Positions 33,068 through 41,517 of a DNA stretch of 64,000 nt are shown one piece after another (position 1 is the stretch's first letter; each line of letters begins with the position of its first letter). The notes below the pieces were generated by a model. The model did no database searches. It saw only the letters and a program-made list of their open reading frames with translations, and had not been told where the DNA came from. The stretch is from Paenibacillus lacisoli (GTDB lineage Bacteria > Bacillota > Bacilli > Paenibacillales > Paenibacillaceae): positions 434,001-498,000 of the forward strand of contig NZ_JAUQTB010000002.1 of the NCBI RefSeq assembly GCF_030580655.1, read 5' to 3'. Position numbers and translations under genes: made by a program.

Positions 33068-33973
33068 TTACCCGTATAGCATACCATTATTTACCTGACC
33101 AGCAAGCTTGTTCTGCAGATAACGGTACAGCCGTGTCACCGCCTGACTAAGCGGTCTGTCCGGGGCACGAAGAAGCCCGCATTCCATTCCGATCAAAGCT
33201 CCCTCTAAGGAAAGGGCAGCGGTCCCGGCCGGAACCGGACTAACCATAATCTCCGGGACAAGCGCGATACCATGTCCTGCCTGCACATAATGCGGCAGCG
33301 CCGCCATGCTCCCAACCTCTATCATATCGACTGCAGCAACTCCTGCTTCCTGCAGGACCAGCTCGAGCTTGCGCCGATAAGGACAGGTCGAGCTGGTCAC
33401 CAGCAGACGATGGGAAGCAAGATCAGCAGGAACAGCAACGTTGCGGCTCGACAGCGTATGCCCTTCAGGGATCAGAAGGATAAACCGCTCCTGAAACAGG
33501 ATGTCAAAATCCAGCCGATCCGTAAACCCTGGGGCCGAGCATAAAGCTAGATCGATCTCACCCTGGAGCATTCTTTCGGCCAGCTGCGGTGTACTCCCGA
33601 ACTCCAGCGATAGAATGATGCCAGGGGCCTCTTCACGAAACTCCTGCAGCAGAGCTGGCAGACGAAGACTTCCTGTAGGCTCGGTCACGCCCAATCTAAC
33701 CGATCCGGCAGAACCCGTCCCAATTTCACCCATATACAGCTGCAGCTTCTCTATCTGTTGAACAATTCCCCGGATCTGTTCATGAAACAAGCGCCCGGCC
33801 TCAGTCAGCTCCAGCTGCCTGCCCCGTTCCAGGAGACTGACCCCCAATTCGGCTTCCAGCCGCTGAATCTGCATGGTAACCGTAGACTGCGCATAGTTCA
33901 TCGCTTCAGCTGCACGCGCAAAACTCCCATTTTCGACGATCGCTTGAAAGGTTTTTAACGTTTTGAGATCCAT
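33068..33973 (-). CDS. LysR family transcriptional regulator
   Basis: A 301-residue tetrameric activator. HTH: LKTFQAIVENGSFARAAEAMNYAQSTVTMQIQRLEAELGVSLLERG (residues ~4-50), then the linker helix and a two-lobed effector domain (SVRLGVTEPTGSLRLPALLQEF, DLALCSAPGF, LLIPEGHTLS). It is divergent from an SDR gene across 139 bp that holds a T-N11-A-type palindrome, the usual LysR control arrangement. The effector is unknown. The AGGGACAGG-type ribosome site precedes the ATG. Confidence 0.94.
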   Translation of the reverse strand: MDLKTLKTFQAIVENGSFARAAEAMNYAQSTVTMQIQRLEAELGVSLLERGRQLELTEAGRLFHEQIRGIVQQIEKLQLYMGEIGTGSAGSVRLGVTEPTGSLRLPALLQEFREEAPGIILSLEFGSTPQLAERMLQGEIDLALCSAPGFTDRLDFDILFQERFILLIPEGHTLSSRNVAVPADLASHRLLVTSSTCPYRRKLELVLQEAGVAAVDMIEVGSMAALPHYVQAGHGIALVPEIMVSPVPAGTAALSLEGALIGMECGLLRAPDRPLSQAVTRLYRYLQNKLAGQVNNGMLYG

Positions 33974-34013
33974 CTTCCTGTCCCTCTTTCATGTCTGTGT
34001 AACATCGCATTTG

Positions 34014-34030
34014 ATTCAAAAATTTTGAAC
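34014..34030. promoter_or_regulatory. Candidate LysR box
   Basis: TTCAAAAATTTTGAA (34015-34029) is a perfect 15-bp palindrome with the T-N11-A pattern of LysR recognition sites, located between the divergent LysR and SDR genes, 84 bp before the SDR start. Confidence 0.6.
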
Positions 34031-34112
34031 AAATCATTCATATAATTCAATTATACAAATACCACGGATTATTTTACACTTTATTTATAGAAAGATGAAA
34101 GGGCGATGAGGA

Positions 34113-34853
34113 ATGAAAATACAGAACAAAGTAGCATTAGTTACAGGCGGAGGAACAGGTATTGGCAGGGCGGTCTGTTTGGCGCTGGCGGACCGGGGTG
34201 TCACGGTTGCCGTAAATTATTCCAAATCCCGAGAGGAGGCCGGAGAAACGGTCCGTCTGATCCAGGAGCAGGGCGGCAGGGCGGCTGCATTCTGCGCCAA
34301 CGTGTCTGACGATAGTCAGGTCCGGCAAATGACGGAGGACATTGTACATCAATTCGGAGGATTGGATCTATTAGTCAATAACGCCAGTATCACTGCCCAC
34401 ATTCCTTATTCCGACCTGGAGGCTTGTACGGATGAAGTGTGGGACGAACTGTTAGGTGTAAATGTCAAAGGCATGTTCCACACAGCTCGTGCGGCTTACC
34501 CATATATGCGGCAGAGCGGGCATGGTGCGATTATCAATCTAGGCAGCATTGCGGGTACAACCGGACGGGGTTCCTCTCTCCCCTATGCGGTATCCAAAGC
34601 CGCCGTTCACGGACTGACCAAATCACTTGCTCACGCCCTCGCACCCGCTGTCCGTGTCAATGCCATTATTCCGGGTGCAGTACCTACACGCTGGTGGCAG
34701 GGTCAGGAGGAACGAATGCAGCAGCTGGCTCCCAACCTGCTGCTGCAGCAGATCGCTTCTGTCGAAGACATCGCTGCTGCCGTCTGCGGTGCACTGGAAC
34801 AGGAAGCCATGACCGGTCAGCTGATTACGATTGATAGCGGGCAAACGCTCTGA
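34113..34853 (+). CDS. SDR family oxidoreductase
   Basis: A 246-residue classical short-chain dehydrogenase. Cofactor loop VALVTGGGTGIGRAVCLALAD (T-G-x3-G-x-G); NNAS motif at LLVNNASITAHIPY; catalytic Ser/Tyr/Lys in INLGSIAGTTGRGSSLPYAVSKAAVHGL (S...Y-x3-K); and VRVNAIIPGAVPT. It resembles FabG-type 3-oxoacyl reductases and sugar dehydrogenases. The N-K/A-x-Y-S-K region after the first strand (VNYSKSREEAG) suggests NADP preference (inference). GGGCGATGAGGA precedes the ATG. Divergent from LysR, which likely activates it. Confidence 0.92.
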   Translation: MKIQNKVALVTGGGTGIGRAVCLALADRGVTVAVNYSKSREEAGETVRLIQEQGGRAAAFCANVSDDSQVRQMTEDIVHQFGGLDLLVNNASITAHIPYSDLEACTDEVWDELLGVNVKGMFHTARAAYPYMRQSGHGAIINLGSIAGTTGRGSSLPYAVSKAAVHGLTKSLAHALAPAVRVNAIIPGAVPTRWWQGQEERMQQLAPNLLLQQIASVEDIAAAVCGALEQEAMTGQLITIDSGQTL

Positions 34854-34996
34854 TATATGCAGTTCCAAGGAATAATTGATTTTTATTATTCTTCTCGCCG
34901 GTCATCCGTCTGTGGACTGATGTTTATTGACACCATTTCGTTATAATAATTGAGGTTATTACAACAAATACATATCTCGATTGGAGAGTGACCTCG

Positions 34997-36541
34997 GTGT
35001 CTGCAAAACAAAATAATCTCAGCCTTGTGCTGGCAGGTCTGCTGCTGGGCATCCTGATGGCTTCGATGGATAATACCATTGTAGCCACGGCGATGGGCGA
35101 TATCGTCGGCAAGCTGGGAGGTCTGGACAAGTTCGTGTGGGTGACCTCTGCCTACATGGTAGCCGAGATGGCCGGTATGCCGATCTTCGGCAAGCTGTCC
35201 GATATGTACGGACGCAAGCGATTTTTCGTGTTTGGAATTATCGTCTTTATGATTGGCTCCGCCCTGTGCGGTACAGCCAATTCCATTGTGGAACTGAGCC
35301 TGTATCGGGCGATCCAGGGAATCGGTGGCGGCGCGCTGGTTCCGATCGCCTTTACCATCATGTTCGATGCTGTACCGCCTGAAGCCCGCGGCAAGCTGGG
35401 CGGCTTGTTTGGGGCAGTCTTCGGTTTGTCCAGCATATTCGGCCCGCTGCTTGGAGCTTATCTGACAGAATATGCGCGATGGGAATGGATTTTTTACATT
35501 AACCTGCCGCTGGGGCTGATCGCTTTTATCTTTATCGCCTTCTTCTATAAGGAATCACGCCAGCATCAGCGCCAGCAAATCGACTGGGGCGGAGCGGTCA
35601 CACTGATCGGCGCGGTCGTCTGCCTGATGTTCGGTCTGGAACTCGGCGGCAAGAAGTTTCCTTGGGATTCCTGGCAGATTCTCGGTCTCTTTGGCGGGTT
35701 TGTTGTGCTTGGTCTGGCCTTCATTCTTTTCGAACGAAGCGCCAGGGAGCCGATCATTTCCTTCAAGATGTTCAAGGACCGTATCTACTGGTCAAGCAAC
35801 GTGATGGGAATGCTCAGCGGGGCTGCATTCGTTACTGCCTCGGTCTACATCCCCATCTTCATTCAGGGTGTGCTGGGCGGAAAACCGACCAACTCGGGCC
35901 TTGTCCTGCTTCCGATGATGCTCGGCTCTGTCGTCACTGCCAGCATGGGCGGCTTTCTGATGACCAAAGTCAAATACCGCTCCATCATGATTCCGACCCT
36001 TCTGCTGCTTGTCATTGGCCTGGGGCTGCTTACCACACTGGGTGAGCACTCCTCCCTGTGGACACTGCGCGGGTATATGATCCTGGTTGGTCTTGGAATC
36101 GGCGCTTCTTTCTCGGTGCTTAGTAATGCAGCCATTCATTCGGTGCCTCCGCAGCAGCGCGGATCTGCCAGTTCAACCCTGAACTTCCTCCGTTCGCTCG
36201 GGATGACGCTGGGCATCACGATTTTTGGTATCGTACAGAGTCATCTGTTTACCCGCAAGCTGGATGATGCGATAACTGCAGGTAATGGCCAGGGATCAGA
36301 AGGCAGCCTGCCTCCAGGAGTGGATCTGAGCGATCCCCATGCGCTTCTGTCACCCGAGCTGCGCAAGCTGTTTCCGCCGCAGCTCCTGGAAATCATCAGC
36401 CATGCCATGTCTTCGTCAATCGTTCAGACTTTCGCATGGGCTGTCATTCCGGCCGTTCTTGCTCTAGCCGCCTCGTTCTTCATGGGCAAAGAGCGAATGA
36501 GACCCGAGAAGGAACAAGCCGTATACAATTCTTCACATTAA
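34997..36541 (+). CDS. DHA2-family multidrug MFS transporter (second pump)
   Basis: A 514-residue, 14-span proton antiporter: SLVLAGLLLGILMASMDNTIVATAMGDI in TM1, WVTSAYMVAEMAGMPIFGKLSDMYGRKR (motif A), YRAIQGIGGGALVPIAFTIMFDAVPPEARGK (motif B), GLSSIFGPLLGAYLTEY (motif C). The start is GTG at 34997, eight bases after GGAGAG; a GTG at 34988 is on top of the site. It carries no adaptor gene, unlike the pump at 4868. A strong terminator follows, so it is monocistronic. Substrate unknown. Confidence 0.92.
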   Translation: MSAKQNNLSLVLAGLLLGILMASMDNTIVATAMGDIVGKLGGLDKFVWVTSAYMVAEMAGMPIFGKLSDMYGRKRFFVFGIIVFMIGSALCGTANSIVELSLYRAIQGIGGGALVPIAFTIMFDAVPPEARGKLGGLFGAVFGLSSIFGPLLGAYLTEYARWEWIFYINLPLGLIAFIFIAFFYKESRQHQRQQIDWGGAVTLIGAVVCLMFGLELGGKKFPWDSWQILGLFGGFVVLGLAFILFERSAREPIISFKMFKDRIYWSSNVMGMLSGAAFVTASVYIPIFIQGVLGGKPTNSGLVLLPMMLGSVVTASMGGFLMTKVKYRSIMIPTLLLLVIGLGLLTTLGEHSSLWTLRGYMILVGLGIGASFSVLSNAAIHSVPPQQRGSASSTLNFLRSLGMTLGITIFGIVQSHLFTRKLDDAITAGNGQGSEGSLPPGVDLSDPHALLSPELRKLFPPQLLEIISHAMSSSIVQTFAWAVIPAVLALAASFFMGKERMRPEKEQAVYNSSH

Positions 36542-36550
36542 AATTCAATT

Positions 36551-36590
36551 AAAAATGCCTGTACCAATTACTGGTACAGGCATTTTTTGT
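36551..36590 (+). terminator. Terminator of the second DHA2 gene
   Basis: A perfect 16-bp stem, AAAAATGCCTGTACCA (36551-36566) with TGGTACAGGCATTTTT (36572-36587), loop ATTAC, then T residues. Among the strongest terminators in the window. Confidence 0.95.
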
Positions 36591-36696
36591 CATTTTATAT
36601 CTATTTCCGAGCAATTTCACTTGAAACTTCATCTGCACAGTCGTTAACGCACGCCCAACTACAATATTTATCCATTTTTCAACACCTTGAATCATT

Positions 36697-36713
36697 CGTA
36701 ACTATTTTGTAAC
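36697..36713 (+). promoter_or_regulatory. WalR-box-like direct repeat
   Basis: CGTAAC (36697-36702), five bases, TGTAAC (36708-36713) matches the WalR (YycF) consensus TGTAAH-N5-TGTAAH with one mismatch. WalRK regulates cell-wall hydrolases in Bacillales (established knowledge) and the next gene is an NlpC/P60 hydrolase. The box is 78 bp before the TTGACA promoter, farther than usual. It sits in the 389-bp gene-free stretch 36590-36978, which also holds the promoter and riboswitch. Confidence 0.5.
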
Positions 36714-36790
36714 GATATTAAATGGCTGTTATTTTCTCAAAAGGCTTAAAATATTCAGGTTTCTCATAACATTGGCTGTACATGAACGAT

Positions 36791-36820
36791 TTGACAAACC
36801 CCCCAGTCATACAATATAGT
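36791..36820 (+). promoter_or_regulatory. Sigma-A promoter for the NlpC/P60 gene
   Basis: TTGACA (36791-36796), 18-bp spacer, TATAGT (36815-36820). The perfect inverted repeat GTAACC-AAA-GGTTAC (36819-36833) lies at the expected transcription start and could be an operator or a leader hairpin. Confidence 0.75.
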
Positions 36821-36835
36821 AACCAAAGGTTACAA

Positions 36836-36975
36836 AATATTAATTAATTAATTGCCGAGTTTCAAGATTGAAAACGGGGGAACCACCTTGGGTGAATTAT
36901 TCTTATACATAGGAATTATAGGGAACCTTCTACCGAACCCTTAGCTAACTCCGTAGGCATCGAAGGGAGAATATT
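36836..36975 (+). ncRNA. c-di-AMP riboswitch (ydaO/yuaA type)
   Basis: The leader matches the conserved ydaO motif by eye: GCCGAG at 36854, CGGGGGAACCA at ~36885, GGGTGAAT at ~36900, AGGGAACCTTCTACCGAACC at ~36927, AGCTAACTCCGTAGGC at ~36944 and GAAGGGAGA at the end. Such aptamers turn genes off when c-di-AMP is high and commonly control cell-wall hydrolases. The final GAAGGGAG is also the ribosome site of the NlpC/P60 gene, and AATATT (36836-36841) can pair with AATATT (36970-36975) beside the start codon. No terminator hairpin fits between aptamer and gene, so control is probably at translation. Confidence 0.9.
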
Positions 36976-36978
36976 GTT

Positions 36979-37446
36979 TTGAAAAAGTTGATTATGTCGA
37001 TTATGGGGGCAGCTGTCCTCTTTACTGCGGGAACCGCAACTACTACACATGCAAGCAGCCTGAACACGGTTGTTAATGCCGTTGAGGGCACACCCTACAA
37101 ATGGGGCGGCACAACCATTGCCGGTTTCGACTGTTCTGGATTCATGAGATATGTATTTAACAAATACAGCATTAATCTGCCTCGTACATCCCAGCAGCAA
37201 GCTCATGCCGGTGTTGCCGTATCCAAGGCAGGCCTCCGGACAGGCGATCTCGTGTTCTTCAACACGATGGGCAGCGGTGTGTCTCATACAGGTGTCTACA
37301 TGGGCGGCGGCAAATTCGCGCATGCGTCCAGCAGCAAAGGGGTAAGCATTACAAGCCTCTCCAACTACTACTTCAGTTCCCGTTATGTAACAGCGCGCCG
37401 TGTTACCGGCCAGTTCATGTACGATCGAATGCTCGGACGTATCTAA
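36979..37446 (+). CDS. Secreted NlpC/P60 peptidoglycan endopeptidase
   Basis: A 155-residue exported cysteine peptidase cutting peptide stems of peptidoglycan. A signal peptide (KKLIMSIMGAAVLFTAGTATTTHA) is followed directly by the catalytic domain: Cys52 in GFDCSGFMRYVF, His103 in VSHTGVYMGG, third polar residue His115 in FAHASSSKG. There are no LysM or SH3 targeting domains, so it is minimal for the family. The start is TTG at 36979, nine bases after AGGGAG, which is the 3' end of the c-di-AMP riboswitch. High c-di-AMP should reduce its production, linking wall cleavage to turgor or potassium status (family knowledge). Confidence 0.94.
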   Translation: MKKLIMSIMGAAVLFTAGTATTTHASSLNTVVNAVEGTPYKWGGTTIAGFDCSGFMRYVFNKYSINLPRTSQQQAHAGVAVSKAGLRTGDLVFFNTMGSGVSHTGVYMGGGKFAHASSSKGVSITSLSNYYFSSRYVTARRVTGQFMYDRMLGRI

Positions 37447-37454
37447 TTTTATAA

Positions 37455-37490
37455 GTAAAGGCACCAGCTGAGCTGGTGCCTTTACTTTTT
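37455..37490 (+). terminator. Terminator of the NlpC/P60 gene
   Basis: A 15-bp perfect inverted repeat GTAAAGGCACCAGCT (37455-37469) with AGCTGGTGCCTTTAC (37471-37485), followed by TTTTT. The one-base centre means the loop opens within the stem. Also usable for the convergent Nif3-like gene. Confidence 0.93.
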
Positions 37491-37498
37491 ACCCGGAA

Positions 37499-38296
37499 TC
37501 AAATGAGTCGAAACACCGGCTTTTCCGCTACAAAAGAAACCTCGACATCCGGAGCCTTCTCCTGCAGCCATGGTACAAGCCTTTGCATCCCGGGCACCTC
37601 ACTCTCTGCATGACCGATCATAATCAGCGCTTTGGCCAGTCCCTGCTGGGCGGCATCCCTTACATATTCCGGTGTCTCCCACTCCGGTCCTTCTCCAGCA
37701 ATAATCACATCCAACTGCTCCTCATGAAACAGCGGAATGGCCGAAGCCCCGCCCCCGCGGTAACCGACCAGGATCCCAATACGCCGGCACATGGTGCCAG
37801 GATCTCCCCCTAGTCTCACATAGTTCAGCTCCAGCTTGCTCTTCACCTCGGCTGCCAGCTCAGCAGCGGTAAGCTCAGAGATTTCGAGAATGGCCGCAGT
37901 CGGAAGATGTTTTTCCACGTATTGCTCCCACCCCAGTGCTTCTACCAGCCCTGCCGTAATTGCATCCGGATGGTAGCGGTGAATATGGTCATGCAGACGA
38001 AAAACAGCCAGCCCTGTATCACGTAGATATGCAAGCTTATCCGCATAGACGGGGTCATTCTCCAGAAATTCCACCCCTCCCTGATGGCGGAAGAACATAG
38101 GTTCATGCACAATCAGCAGATTGGCCCCCCGTCTCACCGCCTCTTCCAATACGTACCGCGTAGGCATAAAAGCCACAGCGATCCCCTGGACTACCATATC
38201 CCTGCTTCCAGTAATCAACAAATCCACCGTATCTTCCACAGACACACCGGAACGTCCAATCAGCGCATCCATCATTTCACCAACGGTTACGGTCAT
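37499..38296 (-). CDS. Nif3-like dinuclear metal centre protein (YqfO/DUF34 group)
   Basis: A 265-residue member of the NGG1p-interacting factor 3 family, which forms toroidal hexamers with a two-metal site. Metal ligands are the His in LLIVHEPMFFRHQGGVEF, RLHDHIHRYHPDAI and, near the C-terminus, His/Glu in MIGHAESEVPGMQ. It lacks the ~100-residue PII-like insert of B. subtilis YqfO. Proposed roles (GTP cyclohydrolase-like or metal/redox chaperone) remain unsettled. The ATG at 38296 lies eight bases after CTGGAG; a GTG at 38305 is less well placed. Convergent with the NlpC gene and monocistronic. Confidence 0.88.
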   Translation of the reverse strand: MTVTVGEMMDALIGRSGVSVEDTVDLLITGSRDMVVQGIAVAFMPTRYVLEEAVRRGANLLIVHEPMFFRHQGGVEFLENDPVYADKLAYLRDTGLAVFRLHDHIHRYHPDAITAGLVEALGWEQYVEKHLPTAAILEISELTAAELAAEVKSKLELNYVRLGGDPGTMCRRIGILVGYRGGGASAIPLFHEEQLDVIIAGEGPEWETPEYVRDAAQQGLAKALIMIGHAESEVPGMQRLVPWLQEKAPDVEVSFVAEKPVFRLI

Positions 38297-38589
38297 CGTT
38301 ATCACTCCAGTCCTTTTGGTAACGTTATCTCAAGAGCATTCTTTCTACTTCCATACCGAAGACACAAAGTCCTTCCCTTATACCACTCCACTCTGCATCT
38401 GACCCTTTCAACAGCCGGAGTTATGAAGCTAGTTCATTTCGTCCATACTAGCTGAAAGATAGGCCTTGGCTAATATCGTGGATCGATTGAACTTCGTCTC
38501 AGCAGATGGAACTTTACCTCTATATTCTTTGTATCCTGCACTGGAAAATGAAATGATCACTTATCACACTCTGCCGGGAGGTTAGCATT
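38297..38589. other. Gene-free spacer before the SNF2 gene
   Basis: A 293-bp spacer between the divergent Nif3-like and SNF2 genes. It contains no ORF with a ribosome site other than the two flanking starts, and I see no convincing promoter, repeat or RNA structure in it. Confidence 0.5.
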
Positions 38590-40398
38590 TTGACATATCA
38601 TCCTTACTCAGATCAACCTGCAGGGTCCAGCCCACTGCCTGTACCATTACAATTCGACATGACCTGGTCCGAAGAACTGGAGAACCGGCTGGATAAAGGC
38701 GGACCTTGGGGAGACTGGCGTCTGTTCCAGCTGGCACTGGAAGCCGAGAAGAATAAAATGATCCGCAGCTTTGATGAAATCCAATGCATGGAGCACCTGC
38801 AGGACCTTGAGCCGCTGCCGCACCAGATGGATACCGCCCGCAAGGTGCTTTTTGAAATGTCGGGAAGAGCTATTCTCGCAGATGAAGTGGGACTCGGGAA
38901 GACCATTGAAGCAGGTCTCATCCTCAAAGAGTATCTGGTACGCGGCCTGGTGTCCAAAGTGCTGATTCTTGTTCCTGCCTCCCTGGTGCTGCAGTGGGTG
39001 CGGGAATTGAACGCCAAATTCGGCATTCCCGCCGTTGCCCAGAAGAAGGCGCACAGCTGGTATAACGACGTTGTTGTTGCATCCATTGATACGGCCAAAC
39101 GGGATCCCCATCAGGAGATCCTGCTGAATACCGACTATGACATGCTGATCGTTGATGAAGCACATAAACTGAAGAACAAGAAGACTTCCAACTACCAATT
39201 CATGCTGAAGCTGCGCAAAAAATACTGTCTCCTTTTAACAGCCACACCGGTCCAGAATGACTTGTCTGAGCTGTTCAACCTCATTACCCTGCTGAAGCCG
39301 GGACAGCTGGGCAGGCAGGGGGATTTTGCAGCTAATTTTGTTGTAGATAAACGCATTGCCAAAAATGAAGAGCAGCTCAAGGAAGAGCTCTCCAAGGTCA
39401 TGATCCGCAACCGCCGCGGCGAAGGTCCAGTACAGTTCACGAAGCGGATCGTCTCCAATATTAATCTGGCCCTCTCCCCTGAAGAACAGGCGCTGTACGA
39501 CGGTGTGACTGCTTTTGTCAAGGATCAGTACCATGAAGCGGGCGGCAACCTGACGAGCATGCTGTCCCTGGTTACCCTGCAGCGCGAAGTTTGCAGCAGC
39601 CGGGATGCCGTGTTCGTGACTCTGGTCAACCTGTCCAAAAAGCTGGCGCCTGATTCCCCGCTGCGCGACCGCATCTGGGATCTTGTCGGCCATATCAAGG
39701 CCATCAAGGAGAATACCAAGGCCGAGAAAGCGATGGAGCTGATCCGCGGCATGAACGACAAGGTCATCATCTTCACCGAATATCGGGCTACCCAGGAATA
39801 TTTGCTGAATTACTTCCGCGACCGGGGATTGACAGCCGTCCCGTACCGGGGCGGTATGAACCGGGGCAAGAAGGATTGGATGATGGATCTTTTCCGCGGA
39901 CGGGTACAGGTCATGATTGCTACTGAAGCCGGCGGTGAGGGCATTAATCTGCAGTTCTGCCACCAGATGATTAACTTCGACCTGCCCTGGAACCCGATGA
40001 GGGTGGAGCAGCGGATTGGCCGTGTACACCGGCTTGGACAGCAGAATGATGTAAAAATCTTCAATCTGGCCACGCAGGGGACAATTGAAGAGCATATTCT
40101 CAATCTGCTGCATGAGAAGATCAACATGTTCGAGTCCGTCATCGGCGGGCTGGATGTAATTCTGGAGCGGTTCGAGAAGCAGGAATCCATTGAGAAGAGC
40201 TTGTACAAAATTCTGCTGGAGTCGCAAAACGAGGACGAAATCAAACGAAAAATGGATACGCTCAGCCAGTCACTGGAACATATCAAGCAGGAGGTTCAGT
40301 CTTCCCCACCTGCACCAGCGGTGAATCCTTTGCTCGATTCCATCGACCAGCTGAACGCCCCGCTTCCCCCTATGGTCTCCAGGAAAGGAGTACGCTGA
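38590..40398 (+). CDS. yqhH: SNF2-family DEAD/DEAH helicase (YqhH)
   Basis: A 602-residue Swi2/Snf2 ATPase, RapA-like in layout. Motif I ADEVGLGKTIEAG (residues 97-109), motif II DEAH (189-192, LIVDEAHKLKN), motif III LLLTATPVQND, and the C-terminal helicase lobe with VIIFTEYRATQEYLLNYF, TEAGGEGINLQFC and RIGRVHRLGQQNDVKIFN (motif VI). It likely moves on DNA to remodel protein or polymerase complexes. The start is TTG at 38590, seven bases after GGGAGG. Its stop is two bases before yqhG, the same gene pair as in Bacillus subtilis. Confidence 0.93.
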   Translation: MTYHPYSDQPAGSSPLPVPLQFDMTWSEELENRLDKGGPWGDWRLFQLALEAEKNKMIRSFDEIQCMEHLQDLEPLPHQMDTARKVLFEMSGRAILADEVGLGKTIEAGLILKEYLVRGLVSKVLILVPASLVLQWVRELNAKFGIPAVAQKKAHSWYNDVVVASIDTAKRDPHQEILLNTDYDMLIVDEAHKLKNKKTSNYQFMLKLRKKYCLLLTATPVQNDLSELFNLITLLKPGQLGRQGDFAANFVVDKRIAKNEEQLKEELSKVMIRNRRGEGPVQFTKRIVSNINLALSPEEQALYDGVTAFVKDQYHEAGGNLTSMLSLVTLQREVCSSRDAVFVTLVNLSKKLAPDSPLRDRIWDLVGHIKAIKENTKAEKAMELIRGMNDKVIIFTEYRATQEYLLNYFRDRGLTAVPYRGGMNRGKKDWMMDLFRGRVQVMIATEAGGEGINLQFCHQMINFDLPWNPMRVEQRIGRVHRLGQQNDVKIFNLATQGTIEEHILNLLHEKINMFESVIGGLDVILERFEKQESIEKSLYKILLESQNEDEIKRKMDTLSQSLEHIKQEVQSSPPAPAVNPLLDSIDQLNAPLPPMVSRKGVR

Positions 40399-40400
40399 CT

Positions 40401-41402
40401 ATGCCCATGAATAAGGAAACCATCCAGCATTATGTAACGACCTATCTCGAAGCGACGGAATGTGCCATTATTGAACGTTCCCCAGCGCATGTCACGGTCA
40501 AGCTTTCTCCTGCTGCGGACAAAGCATTAACAAACAGACCTTATTATTGGGGTTTCGTTGAACGTACAGGTGCGCCGCCGGAAACCATGTCTTTCACCTT
40601 TGTGTTCGATCCGGAAGCATACAGCAGGCAGGGGGAACAGCCGCCCCCCGCCCCGCCCCTGCTCCCTGCTGACAGCAGGAATACACCCGCTCCTGCGGGT
40701 GGTACCCTGCCTGCCGGCAGCTCAACGGCTCCTGCTGGTCCCCAGGACGGTCTGCTTGCCCGCTATTTCGGAACCGCGCCGGCATTGCCTGTACTGGGGC
40801 CCGGCCGGGTTCTCTCTGAGAATATGACCTATGGCAGCCGGAGGCTGCAGGCCATCTTCGAGGCAGCCAAGGAAGGCGGTTCCTATGTACAGCTGTTCCA
40901 GCAGCCGCTTGAGGAGCAGCGGTCAAGCCGCCGGCCGGCCGCCTATGAACCTTGGCTTGGTGTTTGCTTCAAAGTGGAGTTTGCTTGTGATATGAAGAAG
41001 GAAGAGATGTATTTTCCGGGAATATCGTTGGTAACCGGACAAATTGTTGAGCATTTTGATGAGGTGCTGGCCGGCAGAGACCTGACCCCGAGGCTGCCTG
41101 AGAACATTCATACCAAACCTGCGAGACTGGGGATCTCTGCCGCGGCCCAAGGACTGCACACATATGTAACCGGTAAGCTGCAGCCTTTGGATTACAGTTG
41201 GTCGGTTCAGGCACAGGAAAGATTGGAAGAAGAGCTGGCTGTAGTCGATCATTATTATGACGACCTGCTGAAGGAGCAGCCGGAGGACAAAAAAGAAGCC
41301 GTTCAGCAGCAGCATGAAACCCGCCGCAGTGAAATGAGGTGGCAGTACGAGCCCAAAGTGATCGTATCCGCCATAAACTGCGGTATTTTTCACCTTCAGT
41401 AA
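40401..41402 (+). CDS. yqhG: YqhG family protein
   Basis: A 333-residue cytosolic protein of unknown function that always accompanies yqhH in Bacillales. The N-terminus (NKETIQHYVTTYLEATECAIIERSPAHVTVKLSPAADKALTNRPYYW, split here for length) and the C-terminal LEEELAVVDHYYDDLL helix are family features. A Pro/Ala-rich insert (~residues 70-115, with APAPPLLPA-like sequence) separates two conserved parts and is probably disordered. The start is two bases after the yqhH stop with AGGAAAGGAG inside the yqhH end, so translation is coupled. A role with the SNF2 ATPase is inferred from linkage alone. Confidence 0.88.
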   Translation: MPMNKETIQHYVTTYLEATECAIIERSPAHVTVKLSPAADKALTNRPYYWGFVERTGAPPETMSFTFVFDPEAYSRQGEQPPPAPPLLPADSRNTPAPAGGTLPAGSSTAPAGPQDGLLARYFGTAPALPVLGPGRVLSENMTYGSRRLQAIFEAAKEGGSYVQLFQQPLEEQRSSRRPAAYEPWLGVCFKVEFACDMKKEEMYFPGISLVTGQIVEHFDEVLAGRDLTPRLPENIHTKPARLGISAAAQGLHTYVTGKLQPLDYSWSVQAQERLEEELAVVDHYYDDLLKEQPEDKKEAVQQQHETRRSEMRWQYEPKVIVSAINCGIFHLQ

Positions 41403-41517
41403 CCTCTGCCCCCGACAGATTGCAGCACCCTTCTCACCCGGGCTCGGTTATGCTGATTTCTATACCAGCCCCGTTGTGGAACAAGCTGATCTTCATACGG
41501 GGAGAGAGGCGCTGAAG

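Noticed and set aside
39235-40227. 330-codon minus-strand open frame opposite the SNF2 gene
   Set aside because: Antisense shadow of a strongly conserved helicase; no recognisable protein or translation signal.
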